A stretch of 64,000 nt of DNA, taken from positions 480,001-544,000 of the forward strand of contig NZ_CP118224.1 of NCBI RefSeq assembly GCF_030849025.1, in the 5' to 3' direction. The notes below the pieces were generated by a model that was not told the DNA's origin, ran no database searches, and worked only from the letters and a program-made list of their open reading frames with translations. This DNA is from Oceanimonas pelagia. Lineage in GTDB: Bacteria; Pseudomonadota; Gammaproteobacteria; Enterobacterales; Aeromonadaceae. The position numbers were made by a program, and so were the translations under genes. Below are positions 46,322 through 55,158 of the stretch, piece by piece. Position 1 is the first letter of the stretch. Each line of letters begins with the position of its first letter.

Positions 46322-46333
46322 ATGAATATTCAT
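46322..46333. promoter_or_regulatory. Perfect palindrome in MFS/LysR divergent gap
   Basis: ATGAATATTCAT is a perfect 12-bp palindrome between the divergent MFS and LysR genes, 30 bp before the LysR start. It is a good candidate binding site for that LysR protein. Confidence 0.5.
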
Positions 46334-46362
46334 ATCTTCGTTCAACAAGGTTGAAATCTGCC

Positions 46363-47250
46363 ATGCGTGATTTGCCCATTGCTCTGCTGCGGACCTTTGT
46401 GGTGGTGGCGGAAACCCTTAATCTGACGGTGGCCGCCGGTCGCCTGCACCGGGCGCCGTCGACCATCAGCATGCAGTTAAGCCGGCTGGAAGATCTGGTG
46501 TCCACCGGCCTGCTGGAGCGGGGCCAATACGGCGTTCGGTTAACGCCGGCAGGGGAGCAGTTGCGCTCCCATGCCCAGTTGCTGCTGAACCAGCATGATC
46601 AAATACTGGGATCCTTTCTGAACGCGGACATCGGCGGTAAGGTGCGCTTCGGCACTCATGATCAATACGCCACCCGCAGCCTGCCGCCCTTGCTGGAAAC
46701 CTTTGTCGTCAATTACCCCGAAGTGCGGCTGGAGGTGCAGTGCGATCATCGTCCCCGGCAGCTGGTGACGCTGGTGCAGCAGGGCAAGCTGGATCTGGCC
46801 CTGGTGGAGATGCCGCTGCACTCACATGACGGCCAGCGTCTGGGCCGTGACGAACTGGTCTGGGTGCGCTCAGCCGTGCACTCGGCTCATTTGCGGGAGC
46901 CCCTGCCACTGGCGGTGTTTGTGGAAGGCTGTTATCACAGGGACGCGGCGTTGCAAGCGCTGGCGCAATGGGAAAAGCCTTGCCGCATTGCCTTTACCAG
47001 CCAGAGCCGGGCCGGAGTACTGGCGGCGGTGCGGGCGGGCATTGGCGTGGGTATTGTTCCCCGCAGCACTCTGGAAGAGGGGTTGGTGGTGGAGCCGAGC
47101 CTGCCACCCCTGCCCGGAACCCACACCAGCCTGTTTGTGGCCGAGCGGCTCAATGAGGCGAGCGCCCGTCTGGCGCAGATCATTCGGGACAGCCCGCAGT
47201 TTGCCCGTGCCGGCCACGACGACAGTCAACTGCTGCGCCAGTTTGGCTGA
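46363..47250 (+). CDS. LysR-family transcriptional regulator
   Basis: This 295-residue protein has an N-terminal winged helix-turn-helix (LRTFVVVAETLNLTVAAGRLHRAPSTISMQLSRLED) and a C-terminal substrate-binding domain (about 90-290, KVRFGTHDQYATRSLPPLLETF). The start at 46363 is where the LysR fold begins. It is divergent from the MFS gene and is its likely regulator; the dehydrogenase downstream may also be a target. Confidence 0.88.
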   Translation: MRDLPIALLRTFVVVAETLNLTVAAGRLHRAPSTISMQLSRLEDLVSTGLLERGQYGVRLTPAGEQLRSHAQLLLNQHDQILGSFLNADIGGKVRFGTHDQYATRSLPPLLETFVVNYPEVRLEVQCDHRPRQLVTLVQQGKLDLALVEMPLHSHDGQRLGRDELVWVRSAVHSAHLREPLPLAVFVEGCYHRDAALQALAQWEKPCRIAFTSQSRAGVLAAVRAGIGVGIVPRSTLEEGLVVEPSLPPLPGTHTSLFVAERLNEASARLAQIIRDSPQFARAGHDDSQLLRQFG

Positions 47251-47329
47251 GGGGCCGGTCCGTCTTGTTCCTCAGGGCGAAAGCATGGGATCATGCTCGC
47301 CGATGACATTCATTCAAAGGAGCCGAACC

Positions 47330-48193
47330 ATGAAACTGGCATTTATCGGACTGGGCGTAATGGGCTTTCCCATGGCCGGCCATCTGCAGCAGGCCGGGCA
47401 TCAGGTGTGCGTGTATAACCGTAATTCAGCAAAGGCGGCGGACTGGGTAGCCCGTTTTGGTGGTACCAGTGGTGCTACCCCGGCCGAGGCGGCACAGGGC
47501 GCCGACATGGTGATGCTGTGCGTGGGTAACGACGACGACGTGCGTTCCGTTGTCTACGGCGACGAGGGCGTGCTGGCGGGCATGCAGGCCGGCGCCCTGC
47601 TGGTTGATCACACCACTACCTCGGCCAGACTGGCGGAAGAGCTGGCCGAGGCTGCCGGCAAACGGGGCGTGCGCTTTATCGATGCGCCCGTGTCCGGCGG
47701 CCAGCTGGGGGCGGAAAACGGCGCCCTTACCGTGATGATCGGTGGCAGTGAGGCCGATGTGGCCGAGGCGGCGCCGGTGCTGGCGGCCTACGGCAAGAAG
47801 GTGACCCGGCTGGGCCCGGTGGGCGCCGGCCAGCGCTGCAAGATGGTCAACCAGATCTGTGTGATCGGCGCCGTGCAGGGCATCGCCGAGGGGCTGATGA
47901 TCGCCAAAAAGGCCGGCCTGGATATTCCCACCCTGATCGAGGTGCTGGCCGGCGGTGCGGCCCAGAGCTGGCAGTTGCAGAACCGGGCGCAGACCATGGC
48001 GGAAGACCAGTTCGACTTCGGTTTTGCCGCCCAGTGGATGCACAAGGATCTGGGCATTTGCCTGGACGAGGCTGCCCAGCAGGGCCTGACCCTGCCCCTG
48101 ACCGAGCATGTGCACCAGGTCTATGAACGCCTGCTGGCCGAAGGCATGGGGCGCTGCGATTCCACCGTGGTGATTCGGGCTCTGGAGTCCTGA
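47330..48193 (+). CDS. 3-hydroxyisobutyrate dehydrogenase-family oxidoreductase
   Basis: This 287-residue NAD(P)-dependent beta-hydroxyacid dehydrogenase has the Rossmann motif FIGLGVMGFPMAGHL, substrate-site DAPVSGGQLGAENGALTVMIGG and the catalytic Lys in GQRCKMVNQICV. ATG 47330 follows AAAGGAG. The family includes 3-hydroxyisobutyrate, tartronate-semialdehyde and related dehydrogenases; the sequence does not settle the substrate. It follows the LysR gene with an 80-nt gap. Confidence 0.85.
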   Translation: MKLAFIGLGVMGFPMAGHLQQAGHQVCVYNRNSAKAADWVARFGGTSGATPAEAAQGADMVMLCVGNDDDVRSVVYGDEGVLAGMQAGALLVDHTTTSARLAEELAEAAGKRGVRFIDAPVSGGQLGAENGALTVMIGGSEADVAEAAPVLAAYGKKVTRLGPVGAGQRCKMVNQICVIGAVQGIAEGLMIAKKAGLDIPTLIEVLAGGAAQSWQLQNRAQTMAEDQFDFGFAAQWMHKDLGICLDEAAQQGLTLPLTEHVHQVYERLLAEGMGRCDSTVVIRALES

Positions 48194-48412
48194 GCCGGGC
48201 CGCGGGTCTTGGCAGAGGCCGTGCCGCTCGGCTATGCTGAGCACTGCTCCGGCCTTACCCGGAGCGTTGCTCTCGCGGTTATGTGATGTTTTCCGCAGTT
48301 TCCGCACAAAACAACGGCACTTGATGTGAGGGCTTGAGCCAAAGGCTTTGCTTGAGCCTGGAATTTGAATAGAGTGGGCAACCGCTTAATGCCAAGTGAG
48401 AAAGGATACCCT

Positions 48413-48685
48413 ATGAACAAGACTCAGCTTGTCGATGCAATCGCCGCCAAGGCCGATCTGAGCAAGGCTCAGGCCAAGGCTGCCCTGGAAGAAGTACTCA
48501 ACGGTATCACTCAGAGCCTGAAAGAAGGTGATCCTGTTCAGTTGGTGGGCTTTGGTACCTTCAAGGTAAACCACCGCGCCGCCCGCACCGGTCGCAACCC
48601 GCAAACCGGCAAGGAAATCCAGATTGCAGCGGCAAACGTGCCCGCCTTTGTGGCCGGCAAGGCGCTGAAAGACGCGGTCAACTAA
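48413..48685 (+). CDS. hupA: DNA-binding protein HU
   Basis: This 90-residue histone-like protein starts [22 protein letters not shown] and has the DNA-binding arm [28 protein letters not shown]. It is a complete HU of normal length. ATG 48413 follows an AAAGGA element. The alpha form is favoured by its N-terminus, but the two HU forms are similar. It is a single gene followed by a strong terminator; the 220-bp gap before it holds no other gene. Confidence 0.9.
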   Translation: MNKTQLVDAIAAKADLSKAQAKAALEEVLNGITQSLKEGDPVQLVGFGTFKVNHRAARTGRNPQTGKEIQIAAANVPAFVAGKALKDAVN

Positions 48686-48705
48686 GACTCAGTCAGAACA
48701 CATCC

Positions 48706-48730
48706 AACCCGGCCCAGGCCGGGTTTTTTT
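48706..48730 (+). terminator. Rho-independent terminator after hupA
   Basis: AACCCGGC pairs with GCCGGGTT around CCAG, followed by a run of T. Confidence 0.88.
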
Positions 48731-48805
48731 AACCCTGCGCTTGCCCCGGCGATCATTAGGTTGTTATAACTGAAGCAGGTCCTGTCCCGAACCAGGGAGG
48801 CTGTT

Positions 48806-49225
48806 ATGGAAGTGAACGCAATTCGTCAGGTCGCCGTGCCATGGGCCGGAGCCCGCGGACTGACCACGGGGCTGATGCTCACCGAGCTGCATCAGGATGT
48901 CTGGAGCGGCTGCCTGGAGCTGGCCATGGGGGTACCGTCCGACATGGACACCCCGCCACACATTGTTTACTGGCTCAGTTTTGGTCATCTCTATGGTTAC
49001 CGCGTGCTGGAAGGGGCCGATGTGCCCGAGCTGCTTGAAGACGATGGCGACATCGACAGCCAGGTTCAGCTGATCACCCCGTCCCGCTTTCTCACCTGGT
49101 TTCACCAGGAAACCCAGGGGGCCCACCTGGACGAAGACATACAGCACTACCGCATTGCCTGCTGGGACTTTTGTGTGGACGTGCTGGCGGCCCAGCCGCC
49201 GGATGTGTGTATCAACAAGGAGTAG
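48806..49225 (+). CDS. Hypothetical protein
   Basis: This 139-residue acidic protein is not a family I recognise. It has no signal peptide or clear membrane segment. Notable stretches are TPPHIVYWLSFGHLYGYRVL, an acidic patch ELLEDDGDIDS and two Cys near IACWDFCVDV. The start has an AGGGAGG element. It ends 1 nt before the chelatase-like gene and is probably cotranscribed with it. Confidence 0.65.
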   Translation: MEVNAIRQVAVPWAGARGLTTGLMLTELHQDVWSGCLELAMGVPSDMDTPPHIVYWLSFGHLYGYRVLEGADVPELLEDDGDIDSQVQLITPSRFLTWFHQETQGAHLDEDIQHYRIACWDFCVDVLAAQPPDVCINKE

Positions 49226-49226
49226 C

Positions 49227-49598
49227 ATGAAAGGCTTTATTCTGGTCGCCCACGGCAGCCGGCGGGCGGCCGCCAACGAGGAGATTGCCGGGTTTGCCCA
49301 GCGTATGATGGCCGCCATGAATGGCGGCTTTGATTTGGTGGGCTACGGCTTCTGGGAGCTGGCGGAGCCGTCTCTGGCCCAGGTAATCGACGCCCAGGTG
49401 GCGGCCGGCGCCCGGGACATTACCCTGTTCCCCTATTTTCTGGCGGAAGGCAAGCACGTGGTGAAGGATCTGCCCTCGGTGCTGGCGGAGAAAAAGGAAC
49501 AATATCCGGGGGTAAAGTTCACCCAGTTGCCGCATCTGGGCGCCGTGCCCGGTTTTGACCAGTGGCTGGCGGCGCAGTTGCAGGGTGGGGACGACTGA
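49227..49598 (+). CDS. CbiX/SirB-type single-domain chelatase-like protein
   Basis: This 123-residue protein has the CbiX start GFILVAHGSRRAAANEEIAGF with the metal-binding His, YGFWELAEPSLAQVIDAQVAAGA, and the second His region FPYFLAEGKHVVKDLP. Small CbiX/SirB proteins insert cobalt or iron into sirohydrochlorin. Single-domain versions work as dimers. No tetrapyrrole gene is nearby. It has an AAGGAG site overlapping the end of the preceding gene. Confidence 0.8.
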   Translation: MKGFILVAHGSRRAAANEEIAGFAQRMMAAMNGGFDLVGYGFWELAEPSLAQVIDAQVAAGARDITLFPYFLAEGKHVVKDLPSVLAEKKEQYPGVKFTQLPHLGAVPGFDQWLAAQLQGGDD

Positions 49599-49631
49599 CT
49601 TTCCTTCGCCGGCGCGATCACCGGACAATAA

Positions 49632-49658
49632 AAAACGGGGCCAAACTGGCCCCGTTTT
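49632..49658. terminator. Bidirectional terminator between cbiX-like gene and purD
   Basis: AAAACGGGGCCA pairs with TGGCCCCGTTTT around AAC, giving A- and T-runs on both sides. It serves two convergent genes. Confidence 0.88.
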
Positions 49659-49676
49659 ACTTTCGGCTTCCAGCTT

Positions 49677-50963
49677 TTATTTTGCCTGTTCCCGTGCGAT
49701 CGCCCGCCAGGCGATGTCGTTGCGGAAGAACACGCCGTCCCATTTAATCTGGCGGGTCAGCTCATAGGCCTTTTGCTGGGCCTGGCTGACGCTCTCGCCC
49801 AGGGCGGTGGCGCACAGCACCCGGCCGCCGGCGGTGACCACGTCATCGCCCCTGAACTGAGTACCGGCGTGGAACACCTTGGCACCTTCGGCCTCGGCGG
49901 GAATGCCGGTGATGGCGTCACCCTGACGGTAGGCGCCGGGGTAACCGCCGGCGGCCAGCACCACGCCCACGGCAGCGCGCGGGTCAAACTCGGCGGTGGC
50001 CTGGTCCAGTTCACCCTTGCAACCGGCCAGGCACAGCTCCACCAGATCGGACTTCAGCCGCAGCATAATGGGTTGGGTTTCCGGATCGCCAAAGCGGCAG
50101 TTGAACTCGATCACCTTGGGCTGACCTGACTTGTCAATCATCAGGCCGGCATAGAGAAAGCCCTTGTACACATGGCCTTCTTCCGCCATGCCGCGCACCG
50201 TGGGCATGATCACTCGCTCCATGATGCGATCATGGATTTCGGCGCTCACCACCGGGGCCGGGCTGTAGGCACCCATGCCGCCGGTGTTGGGGCCGGTATC
50301 CTGGTCGCCCACGCGTTTGTGATCCTGGCTGGTGGCCATGGGCAGCACGTGCTCGCCGTCCACCATCACGATAAAGGAGGCTTCCTCACCCTCGAGGAAT
50401 TCCTCGATCACCACCCGGCTGCCGGCGTCGCCAAAGGCGTTGCCCGCCAGCATGTCGCGCACCGCATCTTCGGCTTCTGCCAGGGTCATGGCCACGATCA
50501 CGCCCTTGCCCGCGGCCAGGCCGTCGGCCTTTATTACGATGGGGGCACCCTGCTCACGCAGGTATTCCAGCGCCGGCTCCACCTCGGTGAAGTTCCGGTA
50601 GGCGGCGGTCGGGATGTTGTGGCGGGCCAGGAAGTCCTTGGTAAAGGCCTTGGAGCCTTCCAGCTGGGCCGCACCGGCGGTCGGGCCGAAAATGGCCAGG
50701 CCGTCGGCTTCAAAGGCGTCAACCACGCCGGCCACCAGGGGGGCCTCGGGGCCGACGATAGTCAGCTCAACCTGCTCCTGCTTGGCAAAGGCCAGCAGGG
50801 CCGGAATGTCGGTGGCGGAAATGGCCACGTTGGTCAATGCCGGCTCAAGCTCGGTGCCGGCGTTGCCCGGTGCCACAAACACTCGGCTGACCTTGGGAGA
50901 CTGGGCGGCTTTCCAGGCCAGGGCGTGTTCACGGCCGCCTCCGCCGATAACCAATACGTTCAT
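49677..50963 (-). CDS. purD: Phosphoribosylamine-glycine ligase
   Basis: This is a 428-residue ATP-grasp enzyme of purine synthesis. It begins MNVLVIGGGGREHALAWKAAQS and carries GPEAPLVAGVVDAF, the ATP-grasp segment PIVIKADGLAAGKGVIVAMT, GEEASFIVMVDG, PNTGGMGAYSPAP and VIEFNCRFGDPETQPIMLRL. The ATG at 50963 is the family start; the frame is open further upstream without homology. It follows purH by 19 nt in a purHD operon. Confidence 0.95.
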   Translation of the reverse strand: MNVLVIGGGGREHALAWKAAQSPKVSRVFVAPGNAGTELEPALTNVAISATDIPALLAFAKQEQVELTIVGPEAPLVAGVVDAFEADGLAIFGPTAGAAQLEGSKAFTKDFLARHNIPTAAYRNFTEVEPALEYLREQGAPIVIKADGLAAGKGVIVAMTLAEAEDAVRDMLAGNAFGDAGSRVVIEEFLEGEEASFIVMVDGEHVLPMATSQDHKRVGDQDTGPNTGGMGAYSPAPVVSAEIHDRIMERVIMPTVRGMAEEGHVYKGFLYAGLMIDKSGQPKVIEFNCRFGDPETQPIMLRLKSDLVELCLAGCKGELDQATAEFDPRAAVGVVLAAGGYPGAYRQGDAITGIPAEAEGAKVFHAGTQFRGDDVVTAGGRVLCATALGESVSQAQQKAYELTRQIKWDGVFFRNDIAWRAIAREQAK

Positions 50964-50982
50964 GCTTGTTTCCTCGTTCCGA

Positions 50983-52566
50983 TTAGTGGCGGAAGTGGCG
51001 CATGCCGGTAAATACCATGGCCATACCGTGCTCGTCGGCGGCCTGAATGACTTCTTCGTCGCGCATGGAACCACCGGGCTGGATCACGCAACTGATGCCG
51101 GCGGCGGCGGCGGCGTCGATGCCGTCACGGAAGGGGAAGAAGGCATCAGAAGCCATCACCGAGCCTTCCACCTGCAGACCTTCGTCGGCGGCCTTGATGC
51201 CGGCGATCTTGGCGGAGTACACCCGGCTCATCTGGCCGGCGCCCACACCTATGGTCTGGCTGCCCTTGGCATAGACGATGGCGTTGGATTTGACATACTT
51301 GGCCACCTTCCAGCAGAACAGCAGATCTTTCAGCTCTTCCTCGGTGGGCTGACGCTTGGTCACCACCTTGAGGTCGGCCAGGTCCACCATGCCCTGATCC
51401 CGGTCCTGCACCAGAATACCGCCGTTCACCCGCTTGATGTCGAGGCCCTTGGTCTTGCCGGCCCACTGGCCGCATTCCAGCAGGCGCACGTTCTTCTTGT
51501 CGGCCACGGCGGCTTTCGCCTCGGCGCTGATGGACGGGGCGATGATCACTTCCACAAACTGGCGCTCGATAATGGCGCGGGCGGTGGCTTCGTCCAGCTC
51601 GCGGTTAAAGGCGATGATGCCGCCAAAGGCGGAAGTGGGATCGGTCTGGTAGGCGCGATCGTAGGCTTCCAGCAGGTCCTTGCCCAGGGCCACGCCACAG
51701 GGGTTGGCGTGCTTGACGATGACACAGGCCGGCTCATCGAATTCCTTCACGCACTCAAGTGCCGCGTCGGTGTCGGCGATGTTGTTATAGGACAGTTCCT
51801 TGCCCTGCAGCTGGGTGGCGGTGGCCACGGACGCTTCGTCAACGTTGTTTTCCACGTAGAAGGCGGCGCTCTGGTGACTGTTTTCGCCGTAGCGCAGATC
51901 CTGCTTCTTGGTGAACTGGTAGTTGACGGTGCGCGGGAACTTCGAGCCTTCGGCGGCCTGGTGGTAGGCCGGTACCATGGTACCGAAGTAGTTGGCGATC
52001 ATGCCGTCGTACTGGGCGGTGTGCTCAAAGGCGGCAATGGCCAGATCGAAGCGGGTGGCCTGAGTCAGGCTGTTGCCGTTGGCATCCAGCTCGGCCAGCA
52101 GGCGATCGTAGTCGGAGGCGTTGACCACAATGGCCACGTCGTTGTGGTTTTTGGCCGCGGCGCGCACCATGGTGGGACCACCGATGTCGATGTTCTCGAT
52201 GGCGTCTTCCAGGCTGCAGTCGGCCCTGGCAACGGTGTTGGCGAAAGGATAGAGATTGACCACGACCATGTCGATGGGCGCAATGCCGTGCTCGGCCATG
52301 ATGGCGTCGTCCTGGCCGCGACGACCCAGAATGCCGCCGTGTACCTTGGGATGCAGGGTCTTGACGCGACCGTCCATCATTTCCGGAAAGCCGGTATAGT
52401 CGGATACTTCGGTCACGGGCAGGCCTTGTTCCGCCAGCAGGCGGGCGGTGCCGCCGGTAGACAGCAGCTCCACACCACGGGCGTGCAGCCCCTGGGCGAA
52501 TTCCACAATGCCTTGTTTGTCGGACACACTCAGCAGAGCACGGCGAATGGGTCGGGCAGTTTCCAT
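50983..52566 (-). CDS. purH: Bifunctional AICAR formyltransferase/IMP cyclohydrolase
   Basis: This 527-residue bifunctional enzyme performs the last two steps to IMP. The N-terminal cyclohydrolase (about 1-200) has [18 protein letters not shown] and [15 protein letters not shown]. The formyltransferase domain has [11 protein letters not shown] and ends with [18 protein letters not shown] and [11 protein letters not shown], all standard. Length is full. It is first in purHD, and a long inverted repeat lies in its leader at 52599-52643. Confidence 0.96.
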   Translation of the reverse strand: METARPIRRALLSVSDKQGIVEFAQGLHARGVELLSTGGTARLLAEQGLPVTEVSDYTGFPEMMDGRVKTLHPKVHGGILGRRGQDDAIMAEHGIAPIDMVVVNLYPFANTVARADCSLEDAIENIDIGGPTMVRAAAKNHNDVAIVVNASDYDRLLAELDANGNSLTQATRFDLAIAAFEHTAQYDGMIANYFGTMVPAYHQAAEGSKFPRTVNYQFTKKQDLRYGENSHQSAAFYVENNVDEASVATATQLQGKELSYNNIADTDAALECVKEFDEPACVIVKHANPCGVALGKDLLEAYDRAYQTDPTSAFGGIIAFNRELDEATARAIIERQFVEVIIAPSISAEAKAAVADKKNVRLLECGQWAGKTKGLDIKRVNGGILVQDRDQGMVDLADLKVVTKRQPTEEELKDLLFCWKVAKYVKSNAIVYAKGSQTIGVGAGQMSRVYSAKIAGIKAADEGLQVEGSVMASDAFFPFRDGIDAAAAAGISCVIQPGGSMRDEEVIQAADEHGMAMVFTGMRHFRH

Positions 52567-52598
52567 TATGTTCTCGTTCCTTTAACGATTCATCGGGG

Positions 52599-52643
52599 GG
52601 TTTGGTAAAATCGGCGAAAGGACGCCACCGGCTTTACCAAACC
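52599..52643 (-). promoter_or_regulatory. Long inverted repeat in the purH leader
   Basis: GGTTTGGTAAA and TTTACCAAACC (11 bp each) enclose a 23-base centre containing a smaller CGCC/GGCG pairing. In the purH mRNA this would fold into a stem 30-75 nt before the start codon. There is no U-run after it, so it is not a simple terminator, and it does not match the PurR box. Its role is unknown. Confidence 0.5.
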
Positions 52644-52762
52644 GCCTGGTACGCCAGAACAGAAGGCGGCATATTCTACCCGTTTTTGCCGCGTCTTGCC
52701 GGACTATTTGGTTTGGTGTCGAGAGGCTTCACGTCTAATCAATCCAGCTTCAAGGGGGTCGA

Positions 52763-53191
52763 ATGTATCGCATCGGCGAGCTGGCCAGGGCCTTCGGCAT
52801 CAAAACCGATACCCTGCGCTTTTACGAAAAGGAAGGGCTGCTGGTGCCCAGTCTGCGTACGCCTACCGGCTACCGGCAATACAGCGAAGACGATAAAAAA
52901 CGGCTGCATTTTATTCTGCGCAGCAAGAAGGTGGGTTTTTCCCTGAAGGACATCGAGGAGCTGCTGGCCCTGCGCATCAGCAGCTGCCAGGTCACCTGCC
53001 GCGAGGTGAAGGCGGTGGCCGACAGCAAGCTGGCCGAGGTGGAAGAGCGCATTCGCGAACTGGAGCATTTTCGCCGCTCGCTGCACCAGCTGTCCGAGGC
53101 CTGCTGTGGCGGGCTGGAAAGCGCCGAGCACTGCTCCATTCTGGAAGCGCTGGACGGCAAGCTTGAGAATACCGACAATAACGCCCGTTAA
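52763..53191 (+). CDS. zntR: Zn-responsive MerR-family regulator ZntR
   Basis: This 142-residue protein starts MYRIGELARAFGIKTDTLRFYEKEGLL (MerR winged helix), then a long dimerisation helix. Metal ligands fit ZntR: C79, C114, C115 and C124 (ACCGG...HCSILEAL). The ZntR His119 position is Glu here and a His lies at 123 instead. ZntR activates zinc-export ATPases by untwisting a promoter with a long spacer. No zntA is nearby, so its target is elsewhere. Confidence 0.87.
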   Translation: MYRIGELARAFGIKTDTLRFYEKEGLLVPSLRTPTGYRQYSEDDKKRLHFILRSKKVGFSLKDIEELLALRISSCQVTCREVKAVADSKLAEVEERIRELEHFRRSLHQLSEACCGGLESAEHCSILEALDGKLENTDNNAR

Positions 53192-53292
53192 TGCCCCCTG
53201 AAAGGGCCGCCTGCCGCGGCCTGTCTGGTCATGCCCGATAGCGGCAGGCTGGTGCCTGCCCGCGTTTCATCTTTTCAACATGGGAGACATCC

Positions 53293-54576
53293 ATGCGACA
53301 CCACCTGGGGTGGGGGCTGAGCGTGACTCAGTGGTTTGTGTTTTTGCTGGCCAATGCCCTGGCGTTGCCCATTGTACTTGGCCAGGCCTTTGGGCTCGAC
53401 GGTACCGAGGTGGCCGGACTGGTACAGCGTACCCTGCTGGTGGTGGGGTTAAGCTCGGGACTGCAGGCCTGGCTGGGGCACCGTTATCCGATTGCCGACG
53501 GGCCCGCCGGCTCCTGGGCCATCGTGTTTGTGGTGATGGCCTATATCGGCCGGGAGCAGGGGCTGAACAGTTTTGACACCCTGCAATTGCTTTCCGGCGG
53601 CGTGCTGGTGGCCGGCCTTATCATGCTGGTGCTGGGACTGGCGCGGCAGGTGCACCGGCTGCTGTTTTTGTTCACGCCGCTGGTGACCGGCTGTTTTATT
53701 CTGCTGCTGGTTATTCAGCTCGCCGGGGTGTTTGTGCGCGGCATGGTCACGGATCCGCGCACCGGCACCATGAGCCTGCCGGTGCTGCTGATTGGCCTGC
53801 TGGTGTTTCTCGGGGTGTTGCTGTGCTCCTTCAGCCGCCACAACCTGTTGCGTACCTATGCGGTGCTGGTGGGCATCGTGCTGGGCTGGGCGGCGTTCTG
53901 GCTGTTCGGGTTGTCGCCGCTGGCGGTGGCAGCAGAAGCCGGCCTGGCGTTGCCGGCGCTGTTTGCCTGGGGCCTGCCGCGGCTGGATGCCGGCATGCTG
54001 GTGGTGGCGGTGCTGTTCTCGCTGCTGTTGTTTTCCAACCAGATTGCGGCGGTCACCGCGGTGTCGGCGGTGGTGCGTGAGCGTCAGAAAGACGAGCACG
54101 CCGTGATCAACCGCAGCAGCCGGATATCGGGCGTCAGCCACGGTCTGGCCGGCTGCTTTTCCACCATTGCCGTGGTGCCGCTGCCGGTGACCGCCGGCTT
54201 TATTCAGCTCAGCGGTGAAGACAGGCGTGGCCCCTTTCTGCTGGCCTGCGCCCTGCTGGCATTGGTGGCGCTGTTCCCGGGAGCGGTGGGGGTACTGTCA
54301 CTGTTGCCGGCGCCGGTGGCCAATGCGGCGCTGCTGGCCACCTTTATCAAGCTGGTGAGCCTGGCGTTTCAGCTGCTGACCAAAAACGGTCTCGACAACC
54401 GCGCCAGCACCATTATTGGCGTGGCGTTGTTGCTGGGCGTGGGCTGCATGTTCCTGCCCGCCGGCCTGTACCGTCATTTTCCCAGCATGGCGCAATACCT
54501 GCTGGGCAACGGTTTGCTCACCGGCACCCTGCTGGCGCTGGCCATGGAGCAGCTCTGGCCGAAAGGGAAGGGGTAA
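53293..54576 (+). CDS. NCS2-family nucleobase permease (xanthine/uracil type)
   Basis: This is a 427-residue inner-membrane protein with about 12-14 hydrophobic segments and NCS2 features: an N-terminal TQWFVFLLANALALPIVLGQAF and, near residue 283, GLAGCFSTIAVVPLPVTAGFIQLSG, in place of the usual substrate motif. It resembles the YbbY-like branch more than UraA, with degenerate motifs, so the substrate is unclear. It is single, with a REP-like element just after the stop. Confidence 0.8.
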   Translation: MRHHLGWGLSVTQWFVFLLANALALPIVLGQAFGLDGTEVAGLVQRTLLVVGLSSGLQAWLGHRYPIADGPAGSWAIVFVVMAYIGREQGLNSFDTLQLLSGGVLVAGLIMLVLGLARQVHRLLFLFTPLVTGCFILLLVIQLAGVFVRGMVTDPRTGTMSLPVLLIGLLVFLGVLLCSFSRHNLLRTYAVLVGIVLGWAAFWLFGLSPLAVAAEAGLALPALFAWGLPRLDAGMLVVAVLFSLLLFSNQIAAVTAVSAVVRERQKDEHAVINRSSRISGVSHGLAGCFSTIAVVPLPVTAGFIQLSGEDRRGPFLLACALLALVALFPGAVGVLSLLPAPVANAALLATFIKLVSLAFQLLTKNGLDNRASTIIGVALLLGVGCMFLPAGLYRHFPSMAQYLLGNGLLTGTLLALAMEQLWPKGKG

Positions 54577-54596
54577 TCAACAAAGGCTAGGCTGGC

Positions 54597-54668
54597 TGTA
54601 GGCCCCAATTTATTGGGGCAAACCGTGTGACATATAGATATATTTGCCCCGTTAAAACGGGGCCTACA
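54597..54668. repeat. REP-like palindromic element
   Basis: TGTAGGCCCC and GGGGCCTACA form the outer ends of a 72-bp imperfect palindrome. Inside are two hairpins, CCCCAATTTATTGGGG and GCCCCGTTAAAACGGGGC. The form is that of a paired REP element (BIME), often dispersed in intergenic DNA of gammaproteobacteria. It may also act as a terminator for the permease gene and the convergent stress-protein gene. Confidence 0.75.
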
Positions 54669-54673
54669 GAATA

Positions 54674-54727
54674 CCAGTCCCCAGTCCCCAGTCCCCAGTC
54701 CCCAGTCCCCAGTCCCCAGTCCCCAGT
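54674..54727. repeat. Heptanucleotide array (CCCCAGT)7
   Basis: Seven exact CCCCAGT units follow a partial one (CCAGT), from 6 bp after the REP-like element to 3 bp before the stop of the stress-protein gene. Being outside coding sequence, copy change would not shift a reading frame unless the stop codon is affected. Confidence 0.95.
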
Positions 54728-54729
54728 CC

Positions 54730-55152
54730 TTACCGCACCACCAGCACGGCACAGTCGGCGTGGCGCACCACCTTGGAGGAGTTGGATCCCAGCAGGTAGG
54801 TTTTGGCGCCCGGACGGGAGGCGGGCATGATGATCAGGTCGGCCGCCAGCTTCCTGGCCCGGGCCAGTATGGTGTCGTACACCACGCCGTGGCGAATTTC
54901 CAGCCGGCCGCGGTACTCGGCCGGAACATGGCTTTGCATAAACTCTTCCAGCCGGGCCCGAATGGCCTGATCCTGCGCTTCCAGCTGCTCTTGCGAATAA
55001 AAGGGCGCGGCGGCGTGGTGTACCCGGGCCGGGTTCACATACAGCAGGTGAATGTGCCCTTGTGAATGACACAGCCGCAGCGCCGACTCCACCACCCGGG
55101 TATATAAATCCTCGTGCTCAAAGTCGAGCGGCAGCAGTATTTCCTTGAACAT
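54730..55152 (-). CDS. Universal stress protein (UspA family)
   Basis: This 140-residue protein has the Usp fold: MFKEILLPLDFEHEDL, HLLYVNPA, and the nucleotide-binding end ADLIIMPASRPGAKTYLLGSNSSKVVRHADCAVLVVR. The G-rich loop suggests an ATP-binding type. It lies 6 nt after the TRAP large-subunit gene on the same strand; Usp proteins are often encoded with TRAP transporters and may regulate them. Confidence 0.88.
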   Translation of the reverse strand: MFKEILLPLDFEHEDLYTRVVESALRLCHSQGHIHLLYVNPARVHHAAAPFYSQEQLEAQDQAIRARLEEFMQSHVPAEYRGRLEIRHGVVYDTILARARKLAADLIIMPASRPGAKTYLLGSNSSKVVRHADCAVLVVR

Positions 55153-55158
55153 GAGTCG

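Noticed and set aside
54674-54727. CCCCAGT array considered as part of a coding sequence
   Set aside because: The stress-protein gene stops just before it on its own strand, and the permease ends over 90 bp away. The translated repeat has no family support.
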